Of a stretch of 64,000 nt of DNA, positions 35,167-44,784 are shown piece by piece. Each line of letters opens with the position of its first letter. Positions within the stretch are counted from its first letter, which is position 1. Origin of the DNA: Bacilli bacterium (GTDB lineage: Bacteria; Bacillota; Bacilli; RF39; UBA660); assembly GCA_017525855.1 (NCBI GenBank), contig JAFXSE010000118.1, forward strand, positions 62,001 through 126,000. The letters are read 5' to 3'. Position numbers and translations under genes: made by a program. The notes beneath the pieces are model-generated. The model did no database searches and was not told where the DNA came from. It saw nothing but the letters and a program-made list of their open reading frames with translations.

Positions 35167-37701
35167 TTATTTTAAAAAGTCATCAATAGTAAGTAATCTA
35201 TTATCAATATCATCTAAATCAACTTGCTTTCTTTTGGGTTTTTCCTCTTCCTTATTACTATCATCTTCTATATTATTATCCTTAGTTATCAATGAAGAAA
35301 AGATAAAGGCATCCACAACATTATGTTTAGTTATCTCTTTTCCGATTGAATATCTATCACTTATAGGGAGTTCAGTTATTTTAACATCAATTATTGTACT
35401 AGATTTTAATCCCAAATGATTCTTAGAGTCCGTAATAAATGTTTTTAAAATATTATGAGGATTAGACTTAACTTCACGAACAATAAGTAATCCCTTACGA
35501 GTTCTAGTAGAAAGTTCAAATTCAGAAAGCTTAATACGTTTAGCAGTATTTTTATCTGTAATAACGATTAAATAGTCATCATCTTGATATGAGAAATTAC
35601 TTAAAGAAACAACTTCATCATTCTTTAAATTAATAGCTTTAACTCCACCTGCTTTAACACCTGCAATAGGTATTTCTGATGTACTAAATGAAAGTCCAAA
35701 GCCTCCTTTTGTAGTAACAAATACAGCATCTTTTTCTTCTAGACAAACCTGAATTAATTTATCATCATCTTTTAACTTCATACAATTAATTGGTTTACTC
35801 CAACGACTAACACTAAACTCTTTTAAAACAGACCGTTTAATCATACCATTTTTGGTTATAAGTATAATTGGTCGTTCACTACTAAAATCATAAGCTGGAA
35901 TAGCGCCAATTATCTCCTCATTTTGGCCAGTAGGAACTATATTACTAATATGTTTACCCATTTCCTTCCATTTCATATCATATATAGCATGAACAGGAAT
36001 ATGCAAATAATTACCTAAAGAAGTAAATACTAATAATGTATCAAGAGTATTCATCTCATATTGACCAATAATATAATCATTTTCTTTTAAAGTAGGACTA
36101 TCATTAGTTGCTGAATAACTGCGAAGACTAGTACGTTTAATATAACCATCTTTAGTAATCATTACAATCACATCTTCTTTAGGAATCATATCAGTTTGGT
36201 CAATCTTAATTTCCCTTACCTCTTCTTTTATAGTAGTAAGTCTTGGAGTATCAAACTCATCCCTTACTTGTTTAAGTTCTTTCTTCATAACATATTTTAG
36301 TGCTTTTTCATCCTCAAGAATAGCACTTAAACCCTTAATTAATTTATCAAGTTTACCTTTTTCTTCTTCCAAAGCAACAACATCAGTATTAGTCAAACGA
36401 TAAAGTTGTAACACAACAATAGCCTCAGCTTGTTCATAAGTAAATTCAAACTCTTTAACTAAATTATCTTTAGCATCACTTTTATTTTTAGAAGCTCTAA
36501 TAACTTTAATAACTTCATCAAGTATTGATAAACACTTAATTAAACCATCTACAATATGAACTCTCTTACGAGCTTGATCTAAATCAAATTCAGTTCTTCT
36601 TTTAACAACTTCCCTTTGATGAGAAACAAATGCATCAAGCATTCCCTTAAGTCCTAATAATTTAGGTCTACGATTAACAATAGTAACCATATTAAAACTA
36701 TAACTTGATTGTAAATCTGTATTTTTAAGTAAGTAATTAAGTATTAGTTCACGATTAGCATCTTTCTTCAAATCAATAGCTATTCTTATATCTTTTTCAC
36801 TTTCATCTCTAACTTCTAAAATACCCTCTACTTTTTTGTCAAGACGAATCTCATCTATCTTTTTTACAAGTAAAGCTTTATTAACTTCATAAGGTATCTC
36901 AGTAATAATCAAAGACAATTTACCGCCTTTTTCTTCAAATAGAGTCTTTGAAGTAACTACAACTTTTCCCTTACCTTTAGTATATGCTTCCTTTATTCCA
37001 TCAAGTCCTTCAATAATAGCTCCTGTTGGAAAATCAGGCCCTTTAACAAACTGCATTAACTGATCAAGTTCACTATTTGGATGATCTATTAAATAAATAG
37101 TAGCATCTATTACTTCACTTAAATTATGTGGTGGAATATTAGTAGCATATCCTGCAGAAATACCGGTAGCCCCATTTACAAGAAGAGCAGGAAAACGCGT
37201 TGGTAACACAGTAGGTTCAACTGTTGAATCATCAAAGTTTGGTGAAAATTCTACAGTATTTTTATCAATATCACGTATCATTTCATTGCTTATTTTAGAA
37301 AGACGTGCCTCTGTATAACGATAAGCTGCTGGACTATCTCCATCAATAGAACCATTATTACCATGCATATCAATATATGGAAGTCTTATTTTCCAATCTT
37401 GACTCATACGAACCATAGCATCATAAATAGAACTATCACCATGTGGATGATAATTACCAATAACATCCCCTACGGTTTTAGCACTTTTACGATATGGCCT
37501 ATCAAAAGTATTATGCTCCCTATACATTGAATACAAAATACGTCTTTGTACAGGTTTTAAACCATCTCTTGCATCAGGTATTGCTCTATCTTGAATAATG
37601 TATTTAGAATAACTTCCAAATCTCTCCCCCATTATATCTTCAAGGGTATAGTCATATATTTTTTCAATTACTTCTTCTGTTTCTGTCTTTTTCTTTGGCA
37701 T
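35167..37701 (-). CDS. parC: DNA topoisomerase IV subunit A
   Basis: The DNA-cleaving subunit of topoisomerase IV, which decatenates daughter chromosomes. The 844-residue protein starts with EKIYDYTLEDIMGERFG and RDGLKPVQRRILYSMY, which fit ParC/GrlA rather than GyrA. Catalytic Tyr129 lies in AAYRYTEARLS. The quinolone region is HPHGDSSIYDAM, with Ser90 and Asp94 at the positions of GrlA Ser80 and Glu84. The C-terminal beta-pinwheel is present and lacks a GyrA box. 11 bases after parE. Confidence 0.95.
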   Translation of the reverse strand: MPKKKTETEEVIEKIYDYTLEDIMGERFGSYSKYIIQDRAIPDARDGLKPVQRRILYSMYREHNTFDRPYRKSAKTVGDVIGNYHPHGDSSIYDAMVRMSQDWKIRLPYIDMHGNNGSIDGDSPAAYRYTEARLSKISNEMIRDIDKNTVEFSPNFDDSTVEPTVLPTRFPALLVNGATGISAGYATNIPPHNLSEVIDATIYLIDHPNSELDQLMQFVKGPDFPTGAIIEGLDGIKEAYTKGKGKVVVTSKTLFEEKGGKLSLIITEIPYEVNKALLVKKIDEIRLDKKVEGILEVRDESEKDIRIAIDLKKDANRELILNYLLKNTDLQSSYSFNMVTIVNRRPKLLGLKGMLDAFVSHQREVVKRRTEFDLDQARKRVHIVDGLIKCLSILDEVIKVIRASKNKSDAKDNLVKEFEFTYEQAEAIVVLQLYRLTNTDVVALEEEKGKLDKLIKGLSAILEDEKALKYVMKKELKQVRDEFDTPRLTTIKEEVREIKIDQTDMIPKEDVIVMITKDGYIKRTSLRSYSATNDSPTLKENDYIIGQYEMNTLDTLLVFTSLGNYLHIPVHAIYDMKWKEMGKHISNIVPTGQNEEIIGAIPAYDFSSERPIILITKNGMIKRSVLKEFSVSRWSKPINCMKLKDDDKLIQVCLEEKDAVFVTTKGGFGLSFSTSEIPIAGVKAGGVKAINLKNDEVVSLSNFSYQDDDYLIVITDKNTAKRIKLSEFELSTRTRKGLLIVREVKSNPHNILKTFITDSKNHLGLKSSTIIDVKITELPISDRYSIGKEITKHNVVDAFIFSSLITKDNNIEDDSNKEEEKPKRKQVDLDDIDNRLLTIDDFLK

Positions 37702-37712
37702 AACTATCCCTC

Positions 37713-39620
37713 CTAAATCTTATAGTCATCTTCTAATGAGAATTCAACATTTTCTTCAATCCACTCTTTACGAGGACCAACATCATCTCCCATAAGAACT
37801 GAAACTCTTTTTTCTGCAAGTTGAGCATCTTGAATATTTACTCTAATTAAAGTTCTAGAACCAGGTTGCATAGTAGTCTCACATAACTGATCAGCATTCA
37901 TTTCACCAAGTCCCTTATAACGTTGAACTTCACATTTTTTACCCTTAGTAAGTTTTTGCATCTCTTCAATATTATAAGCATAATCTACAGGTTTACCTTT
38001 ACCATAATCGATTTTAAACAATGGAGGTAAAGCAACAAACAATCTACCATCTTCAATTAGTGGTCTCATATAACGATAAAAGAAAGTAAGAAGCAAACAT
38101 TGGATATGTCCACCATCTTCATCCGCATCACTCATGATTATTACTTTAGAGTATTCGCAATCCTTAATATCAAAATTAGGACCATATCCAGCACCTATAG
38201 TATAAATCATAGTATTAATTTCTTCATTTTTTAAAATATCTTCTTCTCTTGTTTTTTCTGTATTTAAAACTTTACCACGTAATGGAAGAATTGCTTGGTA
38301 ACGTCTATCTCTACCTTGTTTAGCAGAACCACCTGCTGAATCACCCTCTACTAAAAATAACTCTTTTTTAGTTTTATCTTTAGATTGAGCTGGAGTAAGC
38401 TTCCCAGAAAGAGCTCTTTCCTTTGGGCTTACTTTCTTCCCCTTACGTGCCTCTTCTCTAGCTTTACGAGCTGCCTCCCTTGCAATCTTACTACGAAGTG
38501 ATTTATTAATTATTTCAGTAGCAATAGCTTTGTTTTCTTCTAAAAACATTCTTAATTCTTTATCAACTACAGCATCAACCGCAGTTCTAGCCTCAGGCGT
38601 TCCCAATTTACCTTTAGTCTGTCCTTCAAATTGAAGAAGCGCTTCTGGAACTTTTAAAGAAATAACTGCAGTCAGTCCCTCTCTAACATCACTTCCCTCT
38701 AAAGATTTATCCTTAGCTTTAATAAAACCATTTTGTTTAGCATAATCATTAAATACGCGCGTTAAAGCAGTTTTAAAACCAACTTCATGACTACCACCAT
38801 CAATAGTTTTAACATCATTAACAAAAGATACAATATCTTCATTGTAAGTATCTGTATATTGTAGTGCAACTTCTACTTCAATCTTATCTTTAACACCAGC
38901 TATATGAAGCACATTATGTAAAACATTCTTACCTTTATTTAAATATTCAACGAACTCATCTATTCCTCTTTCATAACAAAATTTACTTCTTCTGCCATCT
39001 TCTTCATCAATTATTTCAATTGTAATACCCTTCATCAAAAAGGCACTTTCTTGCATTCTCTCACAAACAGTAGTAAAAGAAAAATTAGTAGATGAAAATA
39101 TAGAAGGATCTGGTAAAAATCTTACAGTTGTACCAGTTTTATTAGTACTTCCAATCTTTTTAAGCTTGTTTACTACATGTCCACCATTTTCACATCTCAT
39201 GTAATAAATTCCTTTATCACGTTCAATTGTTACTTCCATCCATTTTGAAAGTGCATTAACAACACTCGCACCAACTCCGTGAAGACCACCTGAAACTTTA
39301 TAACCTTCACTTTCAAATTTGCCACCAGCATGAAGTACAGTAAAAATAACTTCAGGTGTAGGTTTTCCAGAAGAATGCATACCAACAGGCATACCACGTC
39401 CATGATCTTCAACACTTACAGATTTATCAGCATGTAAAATAATTTTAATATAATCACCAAAACCATTTATAGCCTCATCTATAGAATTATCAACTATCTC
39501 CCAAATTAAATGATGAAGTCCTCTTTTATCAGTTGAACCAATATACATACCTGGTCTTTTACGAACTGCATCTAACCCCTCTAAAATCTTAATCGAATCA
39601 TCATCATACTTTAACGCCAT
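37713..39620 (-). CDS. parE: DNA topoisomerase IV subunit B
   Basis: ATPase subunit of topoisomerase IV. The 635 residues have the GHKL ATP site (EIVDNSIDEAINGFGD, DHGRGMPVG, GGLHGVGASVVNALS), the transducer domain, and the TOPRIM region EGDSAGGSAKQGRDRRYQA, PLRGKVLN, MSDADEDGGHI, ending with YKGLGEMNADQLCETTM. Length and the Gram-positive ParE form agree. Together with parC an obvious two-gene operon; gyrAB is not in the window. Confidence 0.96.
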   Translation of the reverse strand: MALKYDDDSIKILEGLDAVRKRPGMYIGSTDKRGLHHLIWEIVDNSIDEAINGFGDYIKIILHADKSVSVEDHGRGMPVGMHSSGKPTPEVIFTVLHAGGKFESEGYKVSGGLHGVGASVVNALSKWMEVTIERDKGIYYMRCENGGHVVNKLKKIGSTNKTGTTVRFLPDPSIFSSTNFSFTTVCERMQESAFLMKGITIEIIDEEDGRRSKFCYERGIDEFVEYLNKGKNVLHNVLHIAGVKDKIEVEVALQYTDTYNEDIVSFVNDVKTIDGGSHEVGFKTALTRVFNDYAKQNGFIKAKDKSLEGSDVREGLTAVISLKVPEALLQFEGQTKGKLGTPEARTAVDAVVDKELRMFLEENKAIATEIINKSLRSKIAREAARKAREEARKGKKVSPKERALSGKLTPAQSKDKTKKELFLVEGDSAGGSAKQGRDRRYQAILPLRGKVLNTEKTREEDILKNEEINTMIYTIGAGYGPNFDIKDCEYSKVIIMSDADEDGGHIQCLLLTFFYRYMRPLIEDGRLFVALPPLFKIDYGKGKPVDYAYNIEEMQKLTKGKKCEVQRYKGLGEMNADQLCETTMQPGSRTLIRVNIQDAQLAEKRVSVLMGDDVGPRKEWIEENVEFSLEDDYKI

Positions 39621-39784
39621 CTTTACACATCCTTAACTATATTTATTATACTTAAAAAGTAAATAAAAAGTAACTAATTTTACATTAATTTACATATTAT
39701 TTGTTTAAAACTCTTAATATGACAACCTATATATTTTCTACACTTAATACTTATAACATATCTTCAAAATAAAAGCAAATTAAA

Positions 39785-39803
39785 AGAGTAACATCGTTAC
39801 CCT
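39785..39803 (-). terminator. Terminator of the 46-residue protein gene
   Basis: Minus-strand AGGGTAAC/GTTACTCT stem with a 3-nt loop and a following TTTTAATTT. Confidence 0.7.
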
Positions 39804-39943
39804 TAATCCATATAATCTGCTATTCCCTGAGCAGCCTTTTTTATTCCATGTTTCATATCTTCCAACATATCTGGATTTTTCTTTTTATACCACATAAGCG
39901 CACCTACTCCAAGTCCCATAGCAAACAATATTTTACCTTTCAT
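39803..39943 (-). CDS. Small membrane-anchored protein (46 residues)
   Basis: Reads MKGKILFAMGLGVGALMWYK, then KKNPDMLEDMKHGIKKAAQG and IADYMD. It has one short Gly-rich hydrophobic helix and an amphipathic Lys/Asp tail, like small YtxH-type proteins. GAGGTGAAAATT precedes the ATG, a terminator follows, and the frame has no alternative. Convincing gene; function unknown. Confidence 0.75.
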   Translation of the reverse strand: MKGKILFAMGLGVGALMWYKKKNPDMLEDMKHGIKKAAQGIADYMD

Positions 39944-39978
39944 AATTTTCACCTCATAAATATTATGGTAAAAATTAT

Positions 39979-42177
39979 TTATTTTATTCCCTCAACTAAA
40001 AACTTTTTAATTGTTGTTCTCCTAACATTTGCTTGATCATTCATAACACCCATTCGAAAAGCATCAAAATCTCCAACTAAATATAATTTCTTTTTACTTC
40101 TAGTAACTGCAGTATAAATTAACTTTTTATAAAGCATTTTGTTAAAGCTCTTCACCAAAGGAATTACAACAACATCAAATTCGCTACCTTGACTTTTATG
40201 AATAGATATAGCATATGCTTTTTTAAAATTCAAAAAATTAGTAGGTGTATATTTAACAACATTACCATCAAAATCTATATATACCTCTTTTTTAGATGAA
40301 TTCACAATTCTATCTATTATTCCAATATCACCATTATAAATATTATCATCTGGCATATTTGTAAGTTGTATAACCTTATCATTTTCTCTATATTTTATAC
40401 CAGATATAACTATTTCTTTTTTTGAAGTCGTTTTTGAATTAAAAACATCTTCTAATTTTTCATTAATAGAATCAATACCATTTATTGTTTTATACATAGG
40501 AGCAAGAATTTGAAAATTTTTATAAGAGTAATCTTTATAAGCATATGATATTTCATTTATTTTATCTAACACTTCATTTGTACCACACTCTATAAATGTT
40601 AAGTCTTCATCACGATTAAATATATCTTTACTTAGATTACCTTCTTTTATATTATAGGCCAAAGTTATAATATTAGATCCTTCTTTTTGTCTATACAAAG
40701 ATGTTAATCTATTAACATTAACCGAAGAACTTTCAATTAAATCCTCTAAAACTTGTCCTGGACCAACACTTGGTAATTGAGAAACATCTCCAACCAACAC
40801 TATTTTAGTATTGATGCTCAATCCTTTTAGAAGACTAGAAAGCAAATATACATCTATCATACTTGCTTCATCTATAAGCACAAATTCTACTTTACTCTTA
40901 TTATATTCATTTATTTGAAACTTATTTGTATCTTTATTCCACTTTAAAAATCTATGAATTGTAGATGCTGCTAAATTAGTAGCCTCACTCATTCTTTTCG
41001 CAGCCCTTCCAGTTGGCGCTAATAAAGCTATTTTATTTGTTAACTCACGTCTACTTATTTTATTAAGTTCACCATATAATCTACAAATTCCCCTCATAAT
41101 AGTAGTCTTACCAGTCCCAGGACCACCAGTAATAACTAAAAAGTTTTTCAAACAACTATTTTTTATAGCCTCTTCTTGTTCTTTGTTATAATCAATTATT
41201 AAATCTTCTTCTACTAGCTTTAATTTTTCATCTATATTCTTAAAAATACTATCCTCTTTATGCATTAAAAGATTAATTCTTCCTACAATAAATGTTTCAG
41301 CCTCATACATGTTTTTAGTATAATAACAATTATCTTTCTTTACTATCTTATCCTTTTTTATTAAATTATCAAATGCCTCATTTAATAATGAATTACTAAT
41401 AGTAACCCCAAGAACACGTGTTACAAAAGGATCAAGTTCCTCAAAACGATAATAACTATGTCCATAAGTCATTTCAAGTTCATTCATAATATATAAAATA
41501 CTTGCTTCTACTCTATTAATATCATCAGGCAAAGTATTATTCTTTATCGCGATAGAATCTATTCTTTTAAAAGAAATTTGATCAATATCATCTATAATAC
41601 TATATAAATTAAGGGCAACTATTTCTAAAGTCTTTTCTTTATAATAATTATAAATAATCATTGCTTCTTTAGGAGTAAAACCTAAATTACCAAGTTTAAT
41701 TATAGTATCATAACTAGCTTCATATTCTTTTAATCTATTATATAACTCATTTTTATTTTTTTCTGTAATTCCAGGAATAAGTATTAAATTATTAGGATTA
41801 TTAAGTATTGTATCAAAAGTATCTTTCCCTAAAACATTAACTATTTTTTTAGCTTTTGCTTCTCCAATCCCTTTAAATAAACCAGAAGTTAAGAATTCTA
41901 CAATACTATCTTTTTCTTCCGGTTTACACCTTTCATAACTTTCTACTTGAAATTGTTTACCATATTTATCATGAATAATAAAGTCCCCATAAAACTTATA
42001 TATATCAAAATCATTTAATTCATGAAAATATCCAGTAAAAGTAATTGTAGTATTGACTTGACTTTCCCATTCTTCAACGTTAGTTTCCTTAATTTTAAAC
42101 AATCCAATTACATATCCACTTTCTGATTGAAATATATTTCTTTTATATTCGCCTTTAATATACTTAATATCATTCAT
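39979..42177 (-). CDS. recD2: RecD2-type 5'-3' DNA helicase
   Basis: SF1B helicase for repair and replication-fork processing in bacteria without RecBC. The 732-residue protein has the RecD2-specific N-terminal region with helix-hairpin-helix segments (GLFKGIGEAKAKKIV, IPGITEKNKNELYNRL), Walker A TGGPGTGKTT, LLAPTGRAAKRM, LIDEASMID, GDVSQLPSVGPGQVL, LTSLYRQ and the C-terminal AISIHKSQGSEFDVV and TAVTRSKKKLYLVGD. ATG 42177 lies 8 bases inside mtaB, so the genes are coupled. Confidence 0.94.
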   Translation of the reverse strand: MNDIKYIKGEYKRNIFQSESGYVIGLFKIKETNVEEWESQVNTTITFTGYFHELNDFDIYKFYGDFIIHDKYGKQFQVESYERCKPEEKDSIVEFLTSGLFKGIGEAKAKKIVNVLGKDTFDTILNNPNNLILIPGITEKNKNELYNRLKEYEASYDTIIKLGNLGFTPKEAMIIYNYYKEKTLEIVALNLYSIIDDIDQISFKRIDSIAIKNNTLPDDINRVEASILYIMNELEMTYGHSYYRFEELDPFVTRVLGVTISNSLLNEAFDNLIKKDKIVKKDNCYYTKNMYEAETFIVGRINLLMHKEDSIFKNIDEKLKLVEEDLIIDYNKEQEEAIKNSCLKNFLVITGGPGTGKTTIMRGICRLYGELNKISRRELTNKIALLAPTGRAAKRMSEATNLAASTIHRFLKWNKDTNKFQINEYNKSKVEFVLIDEASMIDVYLLSSLLKGLSINTKIVLVGDVSQLPSVGPGQVLEDLIESSSVNVNRLTSLYRQKEGSNIITLAYNIKEGNLSKDIFNRDEDLTFIECGTNEVLDKINEISYAYKDYSYKNFQILAPMYKTINGIDSINEKLEDVFNSKTTSKKEIVISGIKYRENDKVIQLTNMPDDNIYNGDIGIIDRIVNSSKKEVYIDFDGNVVKYTPTNFLNFKKAYAISIHKSQGSEFDVVVIPLVKSFNKMLYKKLIYTAVTRSKKKLYLVGDFDAFRMGVMNDQANVRRTTIKKFLVEGIK

Positions 42178-43447
42178 TCCATTCACCTATAACATATGGA
42201 TAACTAATACCTTTAAGTTTAACTTTAATAAATGTATGTTCCTTCAATTCTTTATTGATTTTTACATATAAAAAATTACCCGTATGACCATAAGTACAAC
42301 CATTTTTAATAGTTTCTGTTAACACATCAACTTCTTTACCAATAAACTTTTCCATATACTTTTTTTCCAATTCTTTAGAAACATCAATCAAACGACGAGC
42401 TCTATCTTTTTTTATAGAGTTATCAATATGACCTTCCATCTTTTCTGCCTTTGTATTCTTTCTAACTGAATATGGAAACACATGAATCTTGCTAAAAGCA
42501 ATCTCACGTGAAAAACTAATCGTTTCTAAAAAATCTTCTTCACTTTCACCTGGGAATCCTACTATTATATCTGTAGATATAGAAATATTTGGTCTTATAC
42601 TTCGTATCTTCTTAATCTTTTCTCTAAAGTAATTTAAATCATATTTACGATTCATTAATTTTAAAATTTTATTGCTACCTGCTTGTAAAGGTATATGTAG
42701 ATGATCTACTATTACATCATTATTTTTGATTACATCAAGAACTTCATCATTCAATTCTGTTATCTCAATTGATGAAATACGAAGATTCCTTAACTTTTCT
42801 ATCTTAACTAATTCTTTTAATAGCTTAGCAAAACTAGTATGAATATCAACCCCATAATTACCAGTATGAATACCAGTTAAAACTATTTCAGAATATCCAT
42901 TATCAGTAAGTGTTCTAACCTCGTCTATTACCTTATTAAAATCTTTACTACGGCAACGTCCTCTAACATAAGGAATAATACAAAAACTACAAAAATTACG
43001 ACATCCATCTTGTATCTTAACAAAGGCACGAGTTCTACCATCAAATGTTGTAATAAACATATCTTCAAAATCTTGAGCTTCTTCCTTTGTTAAGTCTCTA
43101 ATTTCTTGTTTTTCCTTAAAATATTGATCAAGTAGCTCAACAATTTTACTTTTATCTTTATTTCCTAAATATATATCAACCCCATCTTCTTTATAATCTT
43201 GATTAGCCTCAATAAAGCAACCCATAACAACAACACAGGCATGCTTATTTCTTTTAACAGCTTGTCTAATTATTTTTCTAGATTTTGAGTCTGACGTATT
43301 AGTAACACTACATGTATTTATTATATATACATCACAAACATCATCAAAACTAGCTATTTCATAACCTGCCTTCTTAAGTTCTGAGATTACAAATTCACTT
43401 TCATACATATTAACTTTACAACCTAGTGTATATATTCCAACTTTCAT
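42170..43447 (-). CDS. mtaB: tRNA t6A37 methylthiotransferase MtaB
   Basis: MtaB converts t6A37 to ms2t6A in tRNAs reading ANN codons. The 425-residue protein has the UPF0004 domain with Cys10 (TLGCKVNMYES), Cys46 (NTCSVTN) and Cys77 (MGCF) binding one cluster. The radical SAM site is Cys149, Cys153, Cys156 (CRNFCSFC), followed by the C-terminal TRAM domain. GCKVNMYES and the absence of MiaB features place it as MtaB (YqeV). It ends in TGA. Confidence 0.94.
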   Translation of the reverse strand: MKVGIYTLGCKVNMYESEFVISELKKAGYEIASFDDVCDVYIINTCSVTNTSDSKSRKIIRQAVKRNKHACVVVMGCFIEANQDYKEDGVDIYLGNKDKSKIVELLDQYFKEKQEIRDLTKEEAQDFEDMFITTFDGRTRAFVKIQDGCRNFCSFCIIPYVRGRCRSKDFNKVIDEVRTLTDNGYSEIVLTGIHTGNYGVDIHTSFAKLLKELVKIEKLRNLRISSIEITELNDEVLDVIKNNDVIVDHLHIPLQAGSNKILKLMNRKYDLNYFREKIKKIRSIRPNISISTDIIVGFPGESEEDFLETISFSREIAFSKIHVFPYSVRKNTKAEKMEGHIDNSIKKDRARRLIDVSKELEKKYMEKFIGKEVDVLTETIKNGCTYGHTGNFLYVKINKELKEHTFIKVKLKGISYPYVIGEWNE

Positions 43448-43491
43448 ACTTCTTCCCTCTTTTGTCTTTAATATTATACCAATAAAAAAAG

Positions 43492-43515
43492 AAAAAAACT
43501 AGACTAGTCTAGCTT
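43492..43515 (-). terminator. Terminator of the anchored acidic protein gene
   Basis: The perfect 14-bp palindrome CTAGACTAGTCTAG is followed by T-rich minus-strand sequence; it overlaps the end of the gene at 43504. Confidence 0.75.
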
Positions 43516-44643
43516 CTTTTGCAATTCTTTTAAGGTTGCTATAAACTCATTCGTTTTTCTTATCTCTTCATCAAATTTTTCATAATTAGCAGTATTTTCT
43601 AATTGTAACTCTTGAGGTGAAGAAACAACACTATGTTCCTCTATATTATCATTAGATCTTTCAATACCATATATTGGTGAAATGATAGGACTATTTTCAA
43701 AACTTGTAGAGAAAGCTTCTTTTCTTGTAGGTAAAATAGATGGAAATGCAACTTGTTTAATAGTTTTCTTATCTTCAACCACTTCAACAGTAGGAATGGA
43801 ATTATTTTCCTGGACAATAGGAACAACTTCTATTTCAGCTTGCTCTTCTTTTTCTATTTGCTTAATCATTTGTTGTTCTGCTTCCCATTTAGCTTGTAAA
43901 TCCTGAATACTTATAGGTTCATTGCCTTCATCTTCATACTGAACATCCTCATTTTGACTATATATATCATTAGCCTTACTCATTAGTTCATCAATACTTA
44001 TAATGGCGTTTTCTTCTTGCTCTTTTTCAAAATTAGTAAGTGTAATATTATTATCTATTTGCTGTTCTTTTTCTTTCAATTCTTCTTCTTTTAAACGTTT
44101 CTCAAGCTCAGCTTTTATTTCTAATTCCTTAGTTAATCTTTCTAACTCCTCTTTAGCCTCTTCTTTATTAAGTTCAATAGGAGCATATACTAACTCTTCT
44201 TTATCATCTTTTTTAGAAGTATTTACAGGTTCATCTAAAGGTTTTTCCTCTATAACAATAGGAGCACTTTCTACCTCTATTTTTTTACCATCATCAAATG
44301 TCATATTAGAATCAGAATTAACATCTTTAACTTCTACTATTTTGTCCTCTTTAATGCTTTCAACAACATCAATTTCTTTATTACTATTATCTATAATAGT
44401 TACAGGCTGAACTTCTGGCATTACAGCTTTTTTCTCAGGTGTAATAACAATAGGATCATTTATTCTATCTTCAATAACACTATTTACATAATCATTTAAT
44501 TCCTTAGTATTCTGCTTCTTTCTTCTTTTCTCACCACTATTCTTAAATACATGCATAACTACCGCAAAAAAAGAAATTATAATAATTCCTATATATATAT
44601 AAATAGCTAAAGTACTAGTTAAAAGCTCTGCAATATCTATCAT
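43504..44643 (-). CDS. Membrane-anchored acidic coiled-coil protein
   Basis: Unknown 379-residue protein. One N-terminal TM helix (about 12-33) is followed by a basic KRRKKQ stop-transfer, so the body is probably cytosolic. Residues 40-300 are highly charged with long Glu/Lys coiled coil (about 165-200). Near the C-terminus FPSILPTRKEAFS and NSPIISPIYGIE form a short non-acidic conserved-looking segment, followed by a terminal helix. The layout recalls cell-division or scaffold proteins with a docking motif, but that is inference. GAGGTG precedes the ATG; its own terminator follows. Confidence 0.7.
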   Translation of the reverse strand: MIDIAELLTSTLAIYIYIGIIIISFFAVVMHVFKNSGEKRRKKQNTKELNDYVNSVIEDRINDPIVITPEKKAVMPEVQPVTIIDNSNKEIDVVESIKEDKIVEVKDVNSDSNMTFDDGKKIEVESAPIVIEEKPLDEPVNTSKKDDKEELVYAPIELNKEEAKEELERLTKELEIKAELEKRLKEEELKEKEQQIDNNITLTNFEKEQEENAIISIDELMSKANDIYSQNEDVQYEDEGNEPISIQDLQAKWEAEQQMIKQIEKEEQAEIEVVPIVQENNSIPTVEVVEDKKTIKQVAFPSILPTRKEAFSTSFENSPIISPIYGIERSNDNIEEHSVVSSPQELQLENTANYEKFDEEIRKTNEFIATLKELQKKLD

Positions 44644-44784
44644 AAATTCACCTCTATTAACTTAAGTCTATCATAACTATTTTTACTTGTGAACTTATTT
44701 TTAAATAAATTAAAATTTTTGTCATAACTTTACAATTAGTTTTTATAAATTCTAAAATTACTATTTTCTGAATATGTTGTTAAC

